Assembly: GCF_021731785.1 (NCBI RefSeq)
Contig: NZ_JAKFWS010000072.1
Location: 1-44,899 of the forward strand
Direction: 5' to 3'
From: Methylocystis sp.
Lineage (GTDB): Bacteria > Pseudomonadota > Alphaproteobacteria > Rhizobiales > Beijerinckiaceae
DNA: 44,899 nt
Below the pieces are notes generated by a model. That model had not been told where the DNA came from, did not search any database, and saw only the letters and a list, made by a program, of their open reading frames with translations. The translations under genes were made by a program, and so were the position numbers. Positions 26,308 through 36,144 of this stretch are shown here, one piece after another; the stretch's first letter is position 1, and every line of letters starts with the position of its first letter.

Positions 26308-27972
26308 ATGTTTTGTTACCAATGCGAGCAGACCTACCGATCTGACGAAGGCGCCGGTTGCGCAGGCGCGAAGGGCATGTGCGGCAAGGACGCAACGACC
26401 GCCGATCTGCAAGACATTCTGCTCTATGTCTGCGAGGGCGTCGGCCAATATCTGCATCGCGCGCGCCAGCTTGGCGCAACTGACATCGAAGCCGACCGCT
26501 TCATCCTCTTCGCTTTCTTCACCACCCTCACCAACGTCAATTTCAACGCGGCGAAATTCGTCGAGCTGATTCAGCAGGCGTCCCAAATTCGGGAGCGCGC
26601 CAAAGCGCTCTACGAAGACGCCGCGCGCGCCGCCGGCAAGACGCCCGAGACTCTCTCCGGCCCCGCTGCTTTCGCGCCAACCGACGACATGGCCGGACTT
26701 CTCGCACAGGCGTCAGAGGCCGCCGTGCGCAAGGACGCCGCGATCCTCGGCGAGGACGCGGTCGGCGCCCGCGCGCTCATTCTTTATGGCCTCAAAGGCG
26801 TTTGCGCCTATGCGCATCACGCGCGCGTGCTGGGAGAAGAGCGCGACGCCATCTATTCCGCAGTCGAAAATGCGCTCGATATGCTGGCGCGCGAAGAGCG
26901 CAACGTCGCGACACTCCTCGACGAGGCGCTGGCGCTCGGCCGCGCCAACTTCCTCGCCATGGAGGCGCTCGACGCCGCGAACACCGGCGCCTTTGGCGCG
27001 CCGACGCCGACGAATGTGCGCGTAACGCCGATCAAGGGCAAAGCGATCCTCGTCTCCGGCCATGATCTGAAGGATCTGCACGCGATCCTCGAAGCGACGA
27101 AGGACAAGGGCATCAACGTCTATACGCATGGCGAAATGCTGCCGGCGCATTCCTATCCCAAGCTCAAGGCCTATCCGCATCTCGCCGGAAACTACGGCGG
27201 CGCCTGGCAGGATCAGCAGAAGGAATTCGCCGAATTCCCCGGCCCGATCGTCATGACCTCAAACTGCCTCATCGAGCCGCAGCCGCGTTACCGCGGACGC
27301 ATTTTCACCGCGGGGCCGGTCGGCTGGACGGGCGTGCGCCACATCGCCGATGAGAATTTCTCAATTGTCGCGCAGGCCGCCCAGGCCCTGCCCGGATTCA
27401 CTGAAGACGCGCCGGAACAGACCATCACCATCGGCTTCGGGCGCGACACTGTGCTTGGCGTCGCCGATAAGGTGATCGACGCCGTGAAGAGCGGCGCCAT
27501 CCGCCACTTCTTCCTTGTTGGCGGCTGCGACGGCGCGGCGCCTGGCCGCAACTACTACAGCGATTTTGCCGACGAAGCGCCGGAGGATACGGTGATCCTC
27601 ACGCTCGGCTGCGGCAAATATCGCTTCAACAAGCATGACTTCGGGACGATCGGCGGGCTGCCGCGTCTGCTCGACATGGGCCAGTGCAACGACGCCTATT
27701 CGGCGCTTGTCGTCGCGACGAAACTGGCGGAAGCCTTCGGCGTCGGCGTCAACGAACTGCCGCTGTCGCTCATCGTCTCCTGGTTCGAGCAGAAGGCGGC
27801 GGCGGTTCTTCTGACGCTTCTCGCGCTTGGCGTGCGCAATGTGCGCATCGGGCCGACGCTGCCGGCGTTTCTCACGCCCGCGCTCGTCGACGTGCTGATC
27901 GAGAAGTTCGGCGTGCAGCCTGTTGGCGACGCCAAAGCCGACATCGCAGCCTCGCTCGCCCGCGCCGCTTAG
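26308..27972 (+). CDS. hcp: Hydroxylamine reductase / hybrid cluster protein Hcp
   Basis: A 554-residue Fe-S-O protein, reported as a hydroxylamine reductase, NO reductase and S-nitrosylase in other bacteria. N-terminal cysteines 3, 6, 18 and 25 (C-x2-C-x11-C-x6-C) fit the class carrying a [2Fe-2S] or related proximal cluster. Hybrid-cluster ligands are present: His in SGHDLKDLH, Glu in [10 protein letters not shown], Cys in [23 protein letters not shown] and MGQCNDAYS, and Glu in SWFEQKA. GGAGG lies before the ATG at 26308. It is controlled in all likelihood by the adjacent nsrR. The reductase gene follows 53 bp later. Confidence 0.97.
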   Translation: MFCYQCEQTYRSDEGAGCAGAKGMCGKDATTADLQDILLYVCEGVGQYLHRARQLGATDIEADRFILFAFFTTLTNVNFNAAKFVELIQQASQIRERAKALYEDAARAAGKTPETLSGPAAFAPTDDMAGLLAQASEAAVRKDAAILGEDAVGARALILYGLKGVCAYAHHARVLGEERDAIYSAVENALDMLAREERNVATLLDEALALGRANFLAMEALDAANTGAFGAPTPTNVRVTPIKGKAILVSGHDLKDLHAILEATKDKGINVYTHGEMLPAHSYPKLKAYPHLAGNYGGAWQDQQKEFAEFPGPIVMTSNCLIEPQPRYRGRIFTAGPVGWTGVRHIADENFSIVAQAAQALPGFTEDAPEQTITIGFGRDTVLGVADKVIDAVKSGAIRHFFLVGGCDGAAPGRNYYSDFADEAPEDTVILTLGCGKYRFNKHDFGTIGGLPRLLDMGQCNDAYSALVVATKLAEAFGVGVNELPLSLIVSWFEQKAAAVLLTLLALGVRNVRIGPTLPAFLTPALVDVLIEKFGVQPVGDAKADIAASLARAA

Positions 27973-27980
27973 GCCCAAAC

Positions 27981-28008
27981 GGCGGACGCCCGACACCGGG
28001 CGTCCGCC
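27981..28008 (+). promoter_or_regulatory. Strong intercistronic hairpin between hcp and its reductase gene
   Basis: A perfect 12-bp GC stem (GGCGGACGCCCG with CGGGCGTCCGCC, 27981-27992 and 27997-28008) with loop ACAC. No T run follows, so it is not a classic terminator. It starts 8 bp after the hcp stop and ends 17 bp before the next start codon, so it could protect the hcp mRNA 3' end, attenuate, or lower translation of the reductase. Confidence 0.8.
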
Positions 28009-28025
28009 CTTCGACGGAATCCGCC

Positions 28026-29054
28026 ATGTACAAGGTCAGCCTTCTCACGCGCGACGGCGCGACGATCGCCTTCGACGCCGAACCGTCCGACACCCTACTG
28101 GACGCCGCCGAACGCGTGAGCATTTATCTCCCTTCCTCCTGCCGGGAGGGCGGCTGCGGCGCGTGCCGCGTTTCTCGCGAAAGCGGAGAAGTCGAACTCA
28201 TGTCCTACAGCAGCGTAGCGCTAAGCGAGGACGAGCGGATGGCGGGCGACATTCTGCTGTGCCGCGCGCAGCCGCGCAGCGATCTCGCTCTGCGGGCGCC
28301 GTTCGACGAAGCGGCGGTCGGCTTTGCGCCTGTGCCTGAACGGCGGGCGACGCTTGTCGCGCTGGAGCCGGCCGGCTCTGGAGCGGTGCGCCTGCAGCTT
28401 CAATATGAAGAAGATCCGACGTTTGGACGCGCGGCGCAATTCACCGCCGGCCAATTTATCGAACTCACCCTTCCCGACGGTTCGGCGAAGCGCTCCTATT
28501 CGCTCGCCAATGCGCCCAATTGGGATGGAACGCTCGAATTGTTCATCCGCGTTCAGCCGAACGGCGCCTTTTCGAATTATCTCCGGGAACGCGCGACAAT
28601 CGGCGATACGCTGCTTGTGCGCGGTCCGCAGGGACAGTTCACCGCCGATGAGGCGAGCGCTGCGCCGCGCTGGTTTGTCGTCGGCGGCACGGGCCTCGCG
28701 CCGGCGCTTTCCATGCTGCGGCAGATGGCCGAATTCGCCGATCAGCGCCCCTGCCGTCTGTTTTTCGGGGTCAATAAGGTCGCCGAGCTTTTCGCGCTCG
28801 ACGTCATCGATATGCTGAAAGCGGCTTTGCCGCAGCTCGTCGTGACGCTCTGCGTATGGAAGCCGGAAACGGAATGGCGGGAGTTTACCGGCACGCCTGC
28901 CGAGGCGCTTGCGCAGGCGCTGTCGAGCGCGACCGAGAGGCCGGACATTTATGCCTGCGGCACGCCTGCGCTCATCGCCGCGACCGAAGAGGCCGGGTGC
29001 TCTGCCGGCGTCCCGCACGACCGCATCTTCAGCGAGAAGTTTACGGCTGCCTGA
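28026..29054 (+). CDS. NADH oxidoreductase with MmoC-like domain order, probable electron donor to Hcp
   Basis: A 342-residue flavoprotein. An N-terminal plant-type [2Fe-2S] domain has cysteines 39, 44, 47 and 79 (SSCREGGCGACR ... ILLCR). An FAD domain follows with the FAD motif RSYSLANAP, then an NAD domain (VVGGTGLAPALSMLRQM, IYACGTPALI). This order is that of methane monooxygenase component C and benzoate dioxygenase reductases; E. coli Hcr has its [2Fe-2S] domain at the C-terminus. The position right after hcp indicates it supplies electrons from NADH to Hcp. No monooxygenase genes are in the window. Confidence 0.9.
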   Translation: MYKVSLLTRDGATIAFDAEPSDTLLDAAERVSIYLPSSCREGGCGACRVSRESGEVELMSYSSVALSEDERMAGDILLCRAQPRSDLALRAPFDEAAVGFAPVPERRATLVALEPAGSGAVRLQLQYEEDPTFGRAAQFTAGQFIELTLPDGSAKRSYSLANAPNWDGTLELFIRVQPNGAFSNYLRERATIGDTLLVRGPQGQFTADEASAAPRWFVVGGTGLAPALSMLRQMAEFADQRPCRLFFGVNKVAELFALDVIDMLKAALPQLVVTLCVWKPETEWREFTGTPAEALAQALSSATERPDIYACGTPALIAATEEAGCSAGVPHDRIFSEKFTAA

Positions 29055-29081
29055 ATGGAGCTCTGACGGCCTATGCCTCCG

Positions 29082-29115
29082 CGTCATGGCCGGGCTTGTC
29101 CAGGCCATCCACGCC
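29082..29115 (+). repeat. Dispersed REP-like element, single arm
   Basis: A 34-base copy of the arm at 25596-25629 with two mismatches (starts CGTCATGGCCGGGCTTGTCC). It lies between the reductase gene and the dodecin gene. No inverted partner is visible nearby. Confidence 0.8.
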
Positions 29116-29215
29116 ACAGCGAACGCTGGCGGAGACAACGCCAACGGCACAGAGGCGAGCCGCGGACTTTCGCGTCAGCGCGAACTGGGAAGCGCAAGCC
29201 TCACGCGGCCGCGCT

Positions 29216-29443
29216 TCATTTCATGCCCTCGTCGTCGCGATCGAGCGTGAAGCCGACCTTCAGCACCACCTGATAATCGGCGACGACGCCCTTGTTGATG
29301 TTCCCGCGAATTTGAACGACTTCGAACCATCGCAAATGACGCAGGGTTTCGCCGGCGCGCTTGAGCGCAGCGCTCACGGCGTCTTCGACGCTGTCGGGCG
29401 AAGCGCCGACGAGTTCGACGATCTTGTAGACATGGCCTTCCAT
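29216..29443 (-). CDS. Dodecin-family flavin-binding protein
   Basis: A 75-residue protein with the dodecin pattern: [20 protein letters not shown], then [20 protein letters not shown] with the conserved Trp that stacks on flavin, and [17 protein letters not shown]. Dodecins form dodecamers that store riboflavin, lumichrome or FMN. GGGAG lies six bases before the ATG at 29443, which gives the usual length; a start at 29458 adds five residues. The neighbouring flavoprotein may be coincidental. Confidence 0.9.
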   Translation of the reverse strand: MEGHVYKIVELVGASPDSVEDAVSAALKRAGETLRHLRWFEVVQIRGNINKGVVADYQVVLKVGFTLDRDDEGMK

Positions 29444-29521
29444 ATGCGGCTCCCACAATTTCGATTTGTGAACGACTAGCCTGCAATAGGTAGCGCGGAC
29501 TTCGCCGCCGACAGCGCGGCG

Positions 29522-31045
29522 TCAGCTCAATCGATCGCCGAACAGGAACTCCATCGCCCGATCGAGCCTGATGTGCGGCAACGGCGCCGGCTTCCGGTCG
29601 GCGCCGAGCGTCGCGATCGGCGGCCTGAATTTAAGGAAGCGGAACTCGGCCTCCTCATCGGAAACGGCCAGCGCTTCGCCGCGAAAAACGTCGCGCGGAT
29701 CGGCCGGCAGATCACCCGGAAAAATCGCGCCTTCGGCCACGCCGTCAAAAACTTCGTCGCCAATGTGTTCGCCCGCGGCCGGGACGCCGACGATGGCGGA
29801 AAGCTTTTCGCCCTCATGCCGGACCATCGCTTCGCGCGTCGCGCGCACGGCCGCGAGCGCGATCACGTCGATTTTGGCGCCCACGCCCTCGGCGCGCTCT
29901 ATGGCGCGGGCGGTGAGGTGGCGCAGGATCGCCTCGAGCCGGTCGTGGCTCGTATGATGCAGATGGTCGGCCTTTGTCGCCGCGAAGAGAATGCGATCGA
30001 TCTTCGGTCGAAAGATCGTCGAGAACAGATTGGCGCGGCCGGCGCGAAACGCCATGAGGACGCCGGTCAGCGCGGTTTCGAGATCGCGCACCGCCTCCGG
30101 GCCGGAATTCAGCGCCGCAAGCGCGTCGACGAGAACGATCTGACGATCGAGCCGCGCGAAATGATCCCGAAAGAACGGCCGCACGACCCGCGACTTATAG
30201 GCTTCGTACCGCCGCTCCATTTCGCGCCCGAGGCTGCGATAGGGAAGCTCCTCGCTCTCCGATACGGGAAGCGGCGCAAAGGTGAGCGCCGGCGAGCCTT
30301 CGAGATCGCCGGGCATCAGAAAACGTCCCGGCGGCAGGCTCGACAGCGCGAAGCGGTCGGAGCGGGCGAGACGCAGATATTGGGTGAAGGTCTGCGCCAG
30401 CTTCTGCGCGGTTTCTTCGTCGTAGCGCGCCTTGAAGTCGGTCTGCGCCGTCACCCCGCGCCACTCGCTTGCGATCATCGCGCGCGTAGAAGCGCTCGCC
30501 GCCTCGAGCGCCTCCTTGGACCACTGCGCGTAGGATTTGCCAAGCAGCGGCAGATCGAGCAGCCATTCGCCGGGGTAGTCGACAATGTCGATATCGAGTC
30601 GCGCCGGCCCTCGGCTGAAGCCCTTGCGCAGCGACCACCCTTTCGAACGATATTCGAGGCTTACCCGCAATTCGGAAATGCGACGCGTCGACTGCGGCCA
30701 ATGCCGATCCACGCCGGCGAGCGCCGCGAGATGTTCTTCGTAAGCGAAGCGCGGCACGCTGTAATCTGGCTGCGGGTCGAGATGCGCCGAAACGATGCGG
30801 CCTTCGGCGAACGGTCGAAACACCGGAAGCTGGGTTTTGCCGTCGACGCCCTTGTCGCCGCGCGCCGCAAGCGCGCGCGTCAGATGGTGCACGAGCGCAG
30901 TGATGAAGACAGTCTTGCCGGAGCGCGACAGGCCGGTGACGCCGAGGCGCAAATGGCCCCCCGCGAGAAAGTCGGCGACGCTTTCGGCGGCGACGCGGGT
31001 TTCGAACAGCAGTTCGGAAAATTGCGACAAGGGCGCTCCCGTCAA
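29522..31045 (-). CDS. YcjX-family (DUF463) P-loop GTPase-like protein
   Basis: A 507-residue protein. The P-loop is GLSRSGKT at residues 38-45. FITALVHHLTRAL, FRPFAEGRIVSAHLDP, IVDYPGEWLLDLPLLGKSYA, the DPRDVFRG-like segment near the end and IATLGADRKPAPLPHIRLDR are typical of YcjX/DUF463, a nucleotide-binding family near the Psp (phage shock) system in enterobacteria; pspA-like genes are not seen here. The start is TTG at 31045 with GAGG five bases upstream; a TTG at 31030 with GGGAG is an alternative. The opposite strand is also open over the whole length but has no gene-like content. Confidence 0.9.
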   Translation of the reverse strand: MTGAPLSQFSELLFETRVAAESVADFLAGGHLRLGVTGLSRSGKTVFITALVHHLTRALAARGDKGVDGKTQLPVFRPFAEGRIVSAHLDPQPDYSVPRFAYEEHLAALAGVDRHWPQSTRRISELRVSLEYRSKGWSLRKGFSRGPARLDIDIVDYPGEWLLDLPLLGKSYAQWSKEALEAASASTRAMIASEWRGVTAQTDFKARYDEETAQKLAQTFTQYLRLARSDRFALSSLPPGRFLMPGDLEGSPALTFAPLPVSESEELPYRSLGREMERRYEAYKSRVVRPFFRDHFARLDRQIVLVDALAALNSGPEAVRDLETALTGVLMAFRAGRANLFSTIFRPKIDRILFAATKADHLHHTSHDRLEAILRHLTARAIERAEGVGAKIDVIALAAVRATREAMVRHEGEKLSAIVGVPAAGEHIGDEVFDGVAEGAIFPGDLPADPRDVFRGEALAVSDEEAEFRFLKFRPPIATLGADRKPAPLPHIRLDRAMEFLFGDRLS

Positions 31046-31169
31046 TCGTCCTCAAGGATATGGGGGACGCCACATGTAATCCAAAGGCGCCGGAATTGAA
31101 CAGAGCGCATCCAAACCGCCGCCTGGCGCATTATGCCTTAAGGTCTCATCAAAAATGGCGGGGGCGGCG

Positions 31170-31616
31170 ATGTCGGCGCATGTTTTCAAGTTTGACGAGA
31201 GCTGGGACATTCCGGGCGCCAGCGTTGGAGACGTCTATGACGTGCTGGCGCGCGGCGAACTCTTGCCCGAGTGGTGGAAAGGCGTCTATCTCGAAGCCCA
31301 GCGACTGACGCCGGGCGAAGCGCCTGAGGTCGGCGCAAGGCTGCGGGCCAAGGTGCGCGGCTTCCTGCCCTTCACCCTTAATTTCATCATCGAGGCGACC
31401 AAACTCGACCCGCCGCGCGAGGTGGCGGTCCGCACCTGCGGCGATCTCGACGGCGCCTGGCGAGCGACGCTGACGCAGCGCGAAGACGGCGTGCATGTCG
31501 CGCTCCTGTTCGAGGTGAAAATCGACCGTCCGGGCATGCGTTTTCTCGCGCCCGTCCTCTGGCCGGTTTTCGCCCTCAATCACTATTGGACGACGCCGCG
31601 CGGCGAGAAGGACTGA
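31170..31616 (+). CDS. SRPBCC (START/polyketide-cyclase-like) family protein
   Basis: A 148-residue protein with the SRPBCC helix-grip pattern: FDESWDIPGASVGDVYDVLA, LLPEWWKGVYLEA, GARLRAKVRGFLPFTLNFII, ARRTCGDLDGAW-like strand, ALLFEVKIDRPGMRFLAPVL and VFALNHYWTTPRG. Such proteins bind hydrophobic ligands; the ligand is unknown. The in-frame ATG at 31155 is an alternative start; I chose 31170 because GGGGGCGGCG lies directly upstream. It is convergent with gltA. Confidence 0.8.
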   Translation: MSAHVFKFDESWDIPGASVGDVYDVLARGELLPEWWKGVYLEAQRLTPGEAPEVGARLRAKVRGFLPFTLNFIIEATKLDPPREVAVRTCGDLDGAWRATLTQREDGVHVALLFEVKIDRPGMRFLAPVLWPVFALNHYWTTPRGEKD

Positions 31617-31662
31617 AGGAATATCTCAAGGCGCGCCGGAGCGATCGATCGCCTTCCCCGGA

Positions 31663-32949
31663 TCACCGCTTCGACATCGGCACGTAATCGCGCTGCTTCT
31701 CGCCCGTATAGAGCTGGCGCGGACGGCCGATGCGCGAGCCCTGATCCTCGATCATCTCCTTCCACTGCGCGATCCAGCCGACCGTGCGCGCGACCGCGAA
31801 CAGCACGGTAAACATCGCCGTCGGGAAGTTCATCGCCTTGATCGTGATGCCGGAATAGAAGTCGATGTTGGGATAGAGCTTCTTCTCGATGAAATAGTCG
31901 TCGTGCAGCGCGATGCGCTCGAGCTCCAACGCGACGTCGAGCAGATCGTCCTTGACGCCGAGCTCGTTCAGGACTTCCCGCGTCGTGCGCTGCATGATTT
32001 TCGCGCGCGGATCGTAGTTCTTGTAGACGCGGTGGCCGAATCCCATCAGGCGGAACGGATCGTTCTTGTCCTTGGCGCGCGCGATGAACTGAGGAATTCG
32101 GTCCGGCGTGCCGATCTCGGCGAGCATCTTCAAGACCGCTTCATTGGCGCCGCCATGCGCCGGCCCCCACAGCGAGGCGATGCCCGCCGCGATGCAGGCG
32201 AAGGGATTCGCGCCCGAAGAACCCGAGAGTCGAACGGTGGACGTCGACGCGTTCTGCTCGTGGTCGGCGTGCAGGATGAAGATTCGGTCGAGCGCCCGCG
32301 ACAGCACCGGATTGACCTTGTATTCCTCGCAGGGGACGGCGAAGCACATGCGCAGGAAGTTCGACGTGTAATCGAGATCGTTCTTGGGATAGACGAACGG
32401 CTGGCCGATCGAATATTTATAGGCCATCGCCGCGAGCGTCGGAATTTTCGCGATCATGCGCGTCGAGGCGACCATGCGCTGGGTGGGATCGGCGATGTTG
32501 GTCGAGTCGTGATAGAAGGCCGAAAGCGCGCCCACGGATGCGACCATCACCGCCATCGGATGCGCGTCGCGGCGGAAACCCTGGAAGAACCGGGCCATCT
32601 GCTCATGCACCATCGTGTGGCGCGTGATCCGATAGTCAAAGTTCGCCTTTTCAGCCGCGGACGGCAATTCGCCGTAGAGCAGCAGGTAGCAGGTTTCGAG
32701 AAAGTCGCCGTGTTCGGCGAGCTGCTCGATCGGATAGCCGCGATAAAGCAGAATGCCGTCTTCGCCATCAATGAAGGTGATCTTCGATTCGCATGACGCG
32801 GTCGACGTGAAGCCAGGATCGAAGGTGAACATGCCGGTTTCGGCGTAAAGATTGCGGATATCCGCAACCGACGGCCCGAGCGTTCCGTCCTTTATCGGCA
32901 AGTCGACCGATGTGTCGCCGATCGTGAAGATACCGTTCTTCTCCGGCAT
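31663..32949 (-). CDS. gltA: Citrate synthase GltA
   Basis: A 428-residue hexameric-type citrate synthase (acetyl-CoA plus oxaloacetate to citrate, TCA cycle). Seen: [35 protein letters not shown], catalytic His regions [16 protein letters not shown] and [28 protein letters not shown], and NIDFYSGI with the catalytic Asp. The ATG at 32949 has GAGGGGAG upstream; the frame extends to 33024 without support. It normally lies near gltX in alphaproteobacteria; here a P450 gene separates them. Confidence 0.97.
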   Translation of the reverse strand: MPEKNGIFTIGDTSVDLPIKDGTLGPSVADIRNLYAETGMFTFDPGFTSTASCESKITFIDGEDGILLYRGYPIEQLAEHGDFLETCYLLLYGELPSAAEKANFDYRITRHTMVHEQMARFFQGFRRDAHPMAVMVASVGALSAFYHDSTNIADPTQRMVASTRMIAKIPTLAAMAYKYSIGQPFVYPKNDLDYTSNFLRMCFAVPCEEYKVNPVLSRALDRIFILHADHEQNASTSTVRLSGSSGANPFACIAAGIASLWGPAHGGANEAVLKMLAEIGTPDRIPQFIARAKDKNDPFRLMGFGHRVYKNYDPRAKIMQRTTREVLNELGVKDDLLDVALELERIALHDDYFIEKKLYPNIDFYSGITIKAMNFPTAMFTVLFAVARTVGWIAQWKEMIEDQGSRIGRPRQLYTGEKQRDYVPMSKR

Positions 32950-33142
32950 GCCCGCTCCCCTCTCCAGCGCCCCCGCGCCCGCGACGAGCCGGTTCGCGGC
33001 GCGACGCGCGCGAACGCTATGCAAGAATTGCGTCGCATTCGCGATGTCGTCGCTACCCTCGCACGCCGATGCGCGTTCGGATCATTTGTGCAGCGCAAAA
33101 AGCTATAGCAACGGCGCCCGCTGTCAAGCGCGACGCCCATGC

Positions 33143-34483
33143 TTACAAGGGGGTGAGTTTGACGTAGGTCTTACGGTCCGGCCACGCGAGGGCAACGCAG
33201 GAGGGGAGCGTTTCTGGCGGCGCCGCAAGAGAAATCTCGTAACGCGACAAAAAGGCCGAAATCATTTGTGCGGCCAGCGAATTGGCGAAATGTGCGCCAA
33301 TGCAGATTCGCGGGCCAACAGAGTAGGGAATGTAATGATATTTTTCCGGCGAAGGAGCGCCGGGAAGGAAACGCGAAATATCAAAACGCGCTGGATCGCG
33401 CCAGTAGGCCTCATGGCGGTGAATGATCCAAGGCAGGATCATCAGCGTCGAGCCTTTCGGCGTCTCACGCCCGTCGATCTCCGTATCCTGCGCGACATGA
33501 CGCATGATGGAGAAATTAGGGGGAAAGAGGCGCAGCGATTCCTGAAAGGTTGCATTGAGCACCGGACCGGTCGGCCAGATCGTGTCGCCCGCGCGGCGCA
33601 TTTGAATTTCCGTGCGGATGTCGTGCTGGATATGGGGAGCTTGCGCAATGAGATAGAGCGTCCAGAAAATAGCCAGAGAGGTCGTTTCATTGGCGCCGGC
33701 GATCATCGTCGCGGTCTGGTCGCGCAGCTGGCGGCGGAAGGCCGGCGAATTCGCGCCGTCATCGAGCGCGCTGCGCATCAGCTCGAATAAATCATCGCGG
33801 CGCTCACTTTCCTTCAGTAGCGTATCCACAACCTCTTCGAAAAACATCATCCAGCGCCGTCCGTAATAGCGGCGCAGCAGATCATGCGGCGTCACGAAGC
33901 CCGGCGGCGCCAGAATATCGAGCATGCGCGGCGGTGCGAGGCGCCCGAGATAGAAGTCTGACATCTCCTTCAATCGTCGTGACTTATCGCCGACTTCGAG
34001 CGACAGCATCGCCTTGGCGACGACCTCCAACGTCCAGCGCGCGATCGTCGTTGGCAGTTCGATTTCTTGCCTTTCGCGCGCTAACGTTGCGACGCGCGCC
34101 TCGGCCGCCGCCGCCATGGTCCCGGCCAGCTGATCGACCCCTTTTGGAATGAAAGCCGGCGACAGCATCTTGCGCTGTTTGCGCCATTCGGCGCCCTCCG
34201 CGAGCACGAGTCCATCGCCGATGGCGGGCTTGATCAGCCGGTTGCGCAGCGGCGAGCGCGGGAAATTCTCGACGTCGTCGACGAGAACGCGCCGCACGGA
34301 CGACGGATCGCTTAAGAGAAAAATCTTTCGGCGGCCGAAGATCGTGAGCGCATGGCTGGAATTGCGATAGGCGTCGCGCGGCCAGATGCTGACGACATCG
34401 CGGCGCAGCGCGCGTAGCAGCGCAAGACCCGATAAGGATTCGTCACTGACAGGCGGAACAGGCGGCGTAAAGCTTTCGTACAT
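33143..34483 (-). CDS. Cytochrome P450
   Basis: A 446-residue soluble P450 monooxygenase. The I-helix oxygen-activation motif is AGANETTS; the K-helix ExxR is QESLRLFPP; the heme loop is YSVGPRICIG with the cysteine ligand at about residue 394. All essential residues are present, and there is no membrane anchor. Subfamily and substrate cannot be assigned from sequence alone. No ferredoxin or ferredoxin reductase gene is adjacent, so redox partners must be elsewhere (fdxA at 608 is a 7Fe type and not the usual partner). It is inserted between gltX and gltA, all on the same strand. Confidence 0.93.
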   Translation of the reverse strand: MYESFTPPVPPVSDESLSGLALLRALRRDVVSIWPRDAYRNSSHALTIFGRRKIFLLSDPSSVRRVLVDDVENFPRSPLRNRLIKPAIGDGLVLAEGAEWRKQRKMLSPAFIPKGVDQLAGTMAAAAEARVATLARERQEIELPTTIARWTLEVVAKAMLSLEVGDKSRRLKEMSDFYLGRLAPPRMLDILAPPGFVTPHDLLRRYYGRRWMMFFEEVVDTLLKESERRDDLFELMRSALDDGANSPAFRRQLRDQTATMIAGANETTSLAIFWTLYLIAQAPHIQHDIRTEIQMRRAGDTIWPTGPVLNATFQESLRLFPPNFSIMRHVAQDTEIDGRETPKGSTLMILPWIIHRHEAYWRDPARFDISRFLPGAPSPEKYHYIPYSVGPRICIGAHFANSLAAQMISAFLSRYEISLAAPPETLPSCVALAWPDRKTYVKLTPL

Positions 34484-34554
34484 TTCGGCAATCCCTCAAC
34501 GAGACGCCTATATTGAACGTTCCTGCGGGGCGCGGGAATGCAAATTTGCAGCCT

Positions 34555-35985
34555 TCAGTCGGTTTGACGCATGCTCTGGTCGGAAATTCTCGCAAGACTT
34601 TCTTCGCGCCCCAATATTTCCAACACGTCGAAAATGCCGGGCGACGTCGCGCGCCCCGTGAGCGCCGCGCGCAAGGGCTGCGCGAGATCGCCGAGTTTGA
34701 CGCCAAGCGCCGTCGCGAGATCGCGCACCACGGCCTCGGTCGCTGCGGCCGTCCAGTTCGGCAAAGCTGCGAGCTGCTCGACAAGCGTCGCAAGTCGCGC
34801 GCGCGCCTCGCTCGAGAGCAGCTGCGCGGCCTTTGCATCAAGCGACAGCGGCCGCTGTGCGAAGAGAAACGCGGCGCCGTCGAGCAGCTCGTTCAAGGTT
34901 TTGGCGCGCGCCTTGAGGCCCGGCAGCGCGGCGTGCAACTGCGCGCGTTTTCTGTCGTCGAGCTCTCGCGCAACCGCCTCGCCGCCTTCGAGATAGGGAA
35001 GCGTCGCGACGAGCAAATCGAACAGTTCGGAGTCATCGCTGTCGCGCAAATAATGGCCGTTCATATTTTCGAGCTTGGCGTAATCGAAGCGCGCCGGCGA
35101 ACGATGCACCTGCGTGAGATCGAAAGCGTCGATCATCTCCTGCGTCGTGAAAAACTCCTTGTCGCCCTGCGACCAGCCGAGGCGCACGAGATAGTTGCGC
35201 AGCGCCGCCGGCAGATAGCCCATGGCGCGGTAAGCGTCGACGCCGAGCGCGCCATGGCGCTTGGAGAGCTTGGCGCCGTCCGCCCCATGGATCAGCGGAA
35301 TATGGGCGAAGGCCGGCGCCTGCCAGCCCATCGCTTCATAGATATGAGTCTGTCGCGCCGCATTAGTGAGATGATCGTCGCCGCGAATGATCTGGGTGAC
35401 GCCCATGTCGTGATCGTCGACGACGACCGCCAGCATGTAGGTCGGCGCGCCGTCGGAGCGCATCAGAATGAAATCGTCGAGATCCTTGTTCTGAAAAACG
35501 ACGCGCCCCTGCACAGCGTCGTCGACGATCGTCTCGCCGTCCTGGGGCGCCTTGATGCGCACGACATAGGGCGCGTCTGCGGGCGCCTCCGAGGGGTCGC
35601 GGTCGCGCCAGCGGCCGTCGTATCGCCAGGGGCGCTTTTCCGCCTTGGCCATCTCGCGCATCTCATCGAGTTCCTGCGCGGTGGCGTAGCAGCGATAGGC
35701 CCTGCCCTGCGCCAGCAGCGCTTCAGCGATTTCCGAATGGCGCGCGGCGCGGGCGGACTGGTAGACGATCTCGCCGTCCCAAGCGAGGCCGAGCCATTTG
35801 AGCCCGTCGATGATGGCGTCGATCGCCGCCTGCGTGGAGCGCTCGCGGTCGGTGTCCTCGATGCGCAGCATCATCCGGCCGTCATGCTTTTTGGCGTAGA
35901 GCCAGTTGAAGAGCGCCGTGCGCGCGCCGCCGATATGCAGAAAGCCGGTGGGCGACGGAGCGAAACGGGTGACGACCTGGGACAT
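34555..35985 (-). CDS. gltX: Glutamyl-tRNA synthetase GltX
   Basis: A 476-residue class I aminoacyl-tRNA synthetase. The HIGH-type motif is in [20 protein letters not shown] (HIGG at 17-20), and the KMSKS-type motif in [45 protein letters not shown] and the C-terminal anticodon-binding helical domain are as in bacterial GluRS. It may be the discriminating or the second GluRS copy; alphaproteobacteria often carry two. The ATG at 35985 fits the family N-terminus. Confidence 0.96.
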   Translation of the reverse strand: MSQVVTRFAPSPTGFLHIGGARTALFNWLYAKKHDGRMMLRIEDTDRERSTQAAIDAIIDGLKWLGLAWDGEIVYQSARAARHSEIAEALLAQGRAYRCYATAQELDEMREMAKAEKRPWRYDGRWRDRDPSEAPADAPYVVRIKAPQDGETIVDDAVQGRVVFQNKDLDDFILMRSDGAPTYMLAVVVDDHDMGVTQIIRGDDHLTNAARQTHIYEAMGWQAPAFAHIPLIHGADGAKLSKRHGALGVDAYRAMGYLPAALRNYLVRLGWSQGDKEFFTTQEMIDAFDLTQVHRSPARFDYAKLENMNGHYLRDSDDSELFDLLVATLPYLEGGEAVARELDDRKRAQLHAALPGLKARAKTLNELLDGAAFLFAQRPLSLDAKAAQLLSSEARARLATLVEQLAALPNWTAAATEAVVRDLATALGVKLGDLAQPLRAALTGRATSPGIFDVLEILGREESLARISDQSMRQTD

Positions 35986-36144
35986 GAGCGCCGCAAATTC
36001 CTCGATTTTTTAAGAGTCGGACCGTCTAGCACGCGCGACGCTAGGCGAACATAGATCGCCGCGATGATCGCTTAACCAAAGCGTGAACATATGAGGGCTG
36101 TATCCCCTCTAGACATGTAACGCGATTTATGCGATAACGTCGAC

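Noticed and set aside
27981-28008. Rho-independent terminator between hcp and the reductase gene
   Set aside because: No T run follows the stem, and the next gene starts 17 bp later in the same direction.
28026-29054. Soluble methane monooxygenase reductase MmoC itself
   Set aside because: No mmoXYBZD genes adjoin; the gene follows hcp directly, so a role as Hcp donor is more likely despite MmoC-like domains.
29573-31099. 508-codon forward frame opposite the YcjX-type gene
   Set aside because: Product is Arg/Ala-rich without motifs; the reverse strand has a P-loop and family motifs over the full length.
34513-36054. 513-codon forward frame opposite gltX
   Set aside because: Shadow of GC-rich codons in gltX; no recognisable domain.
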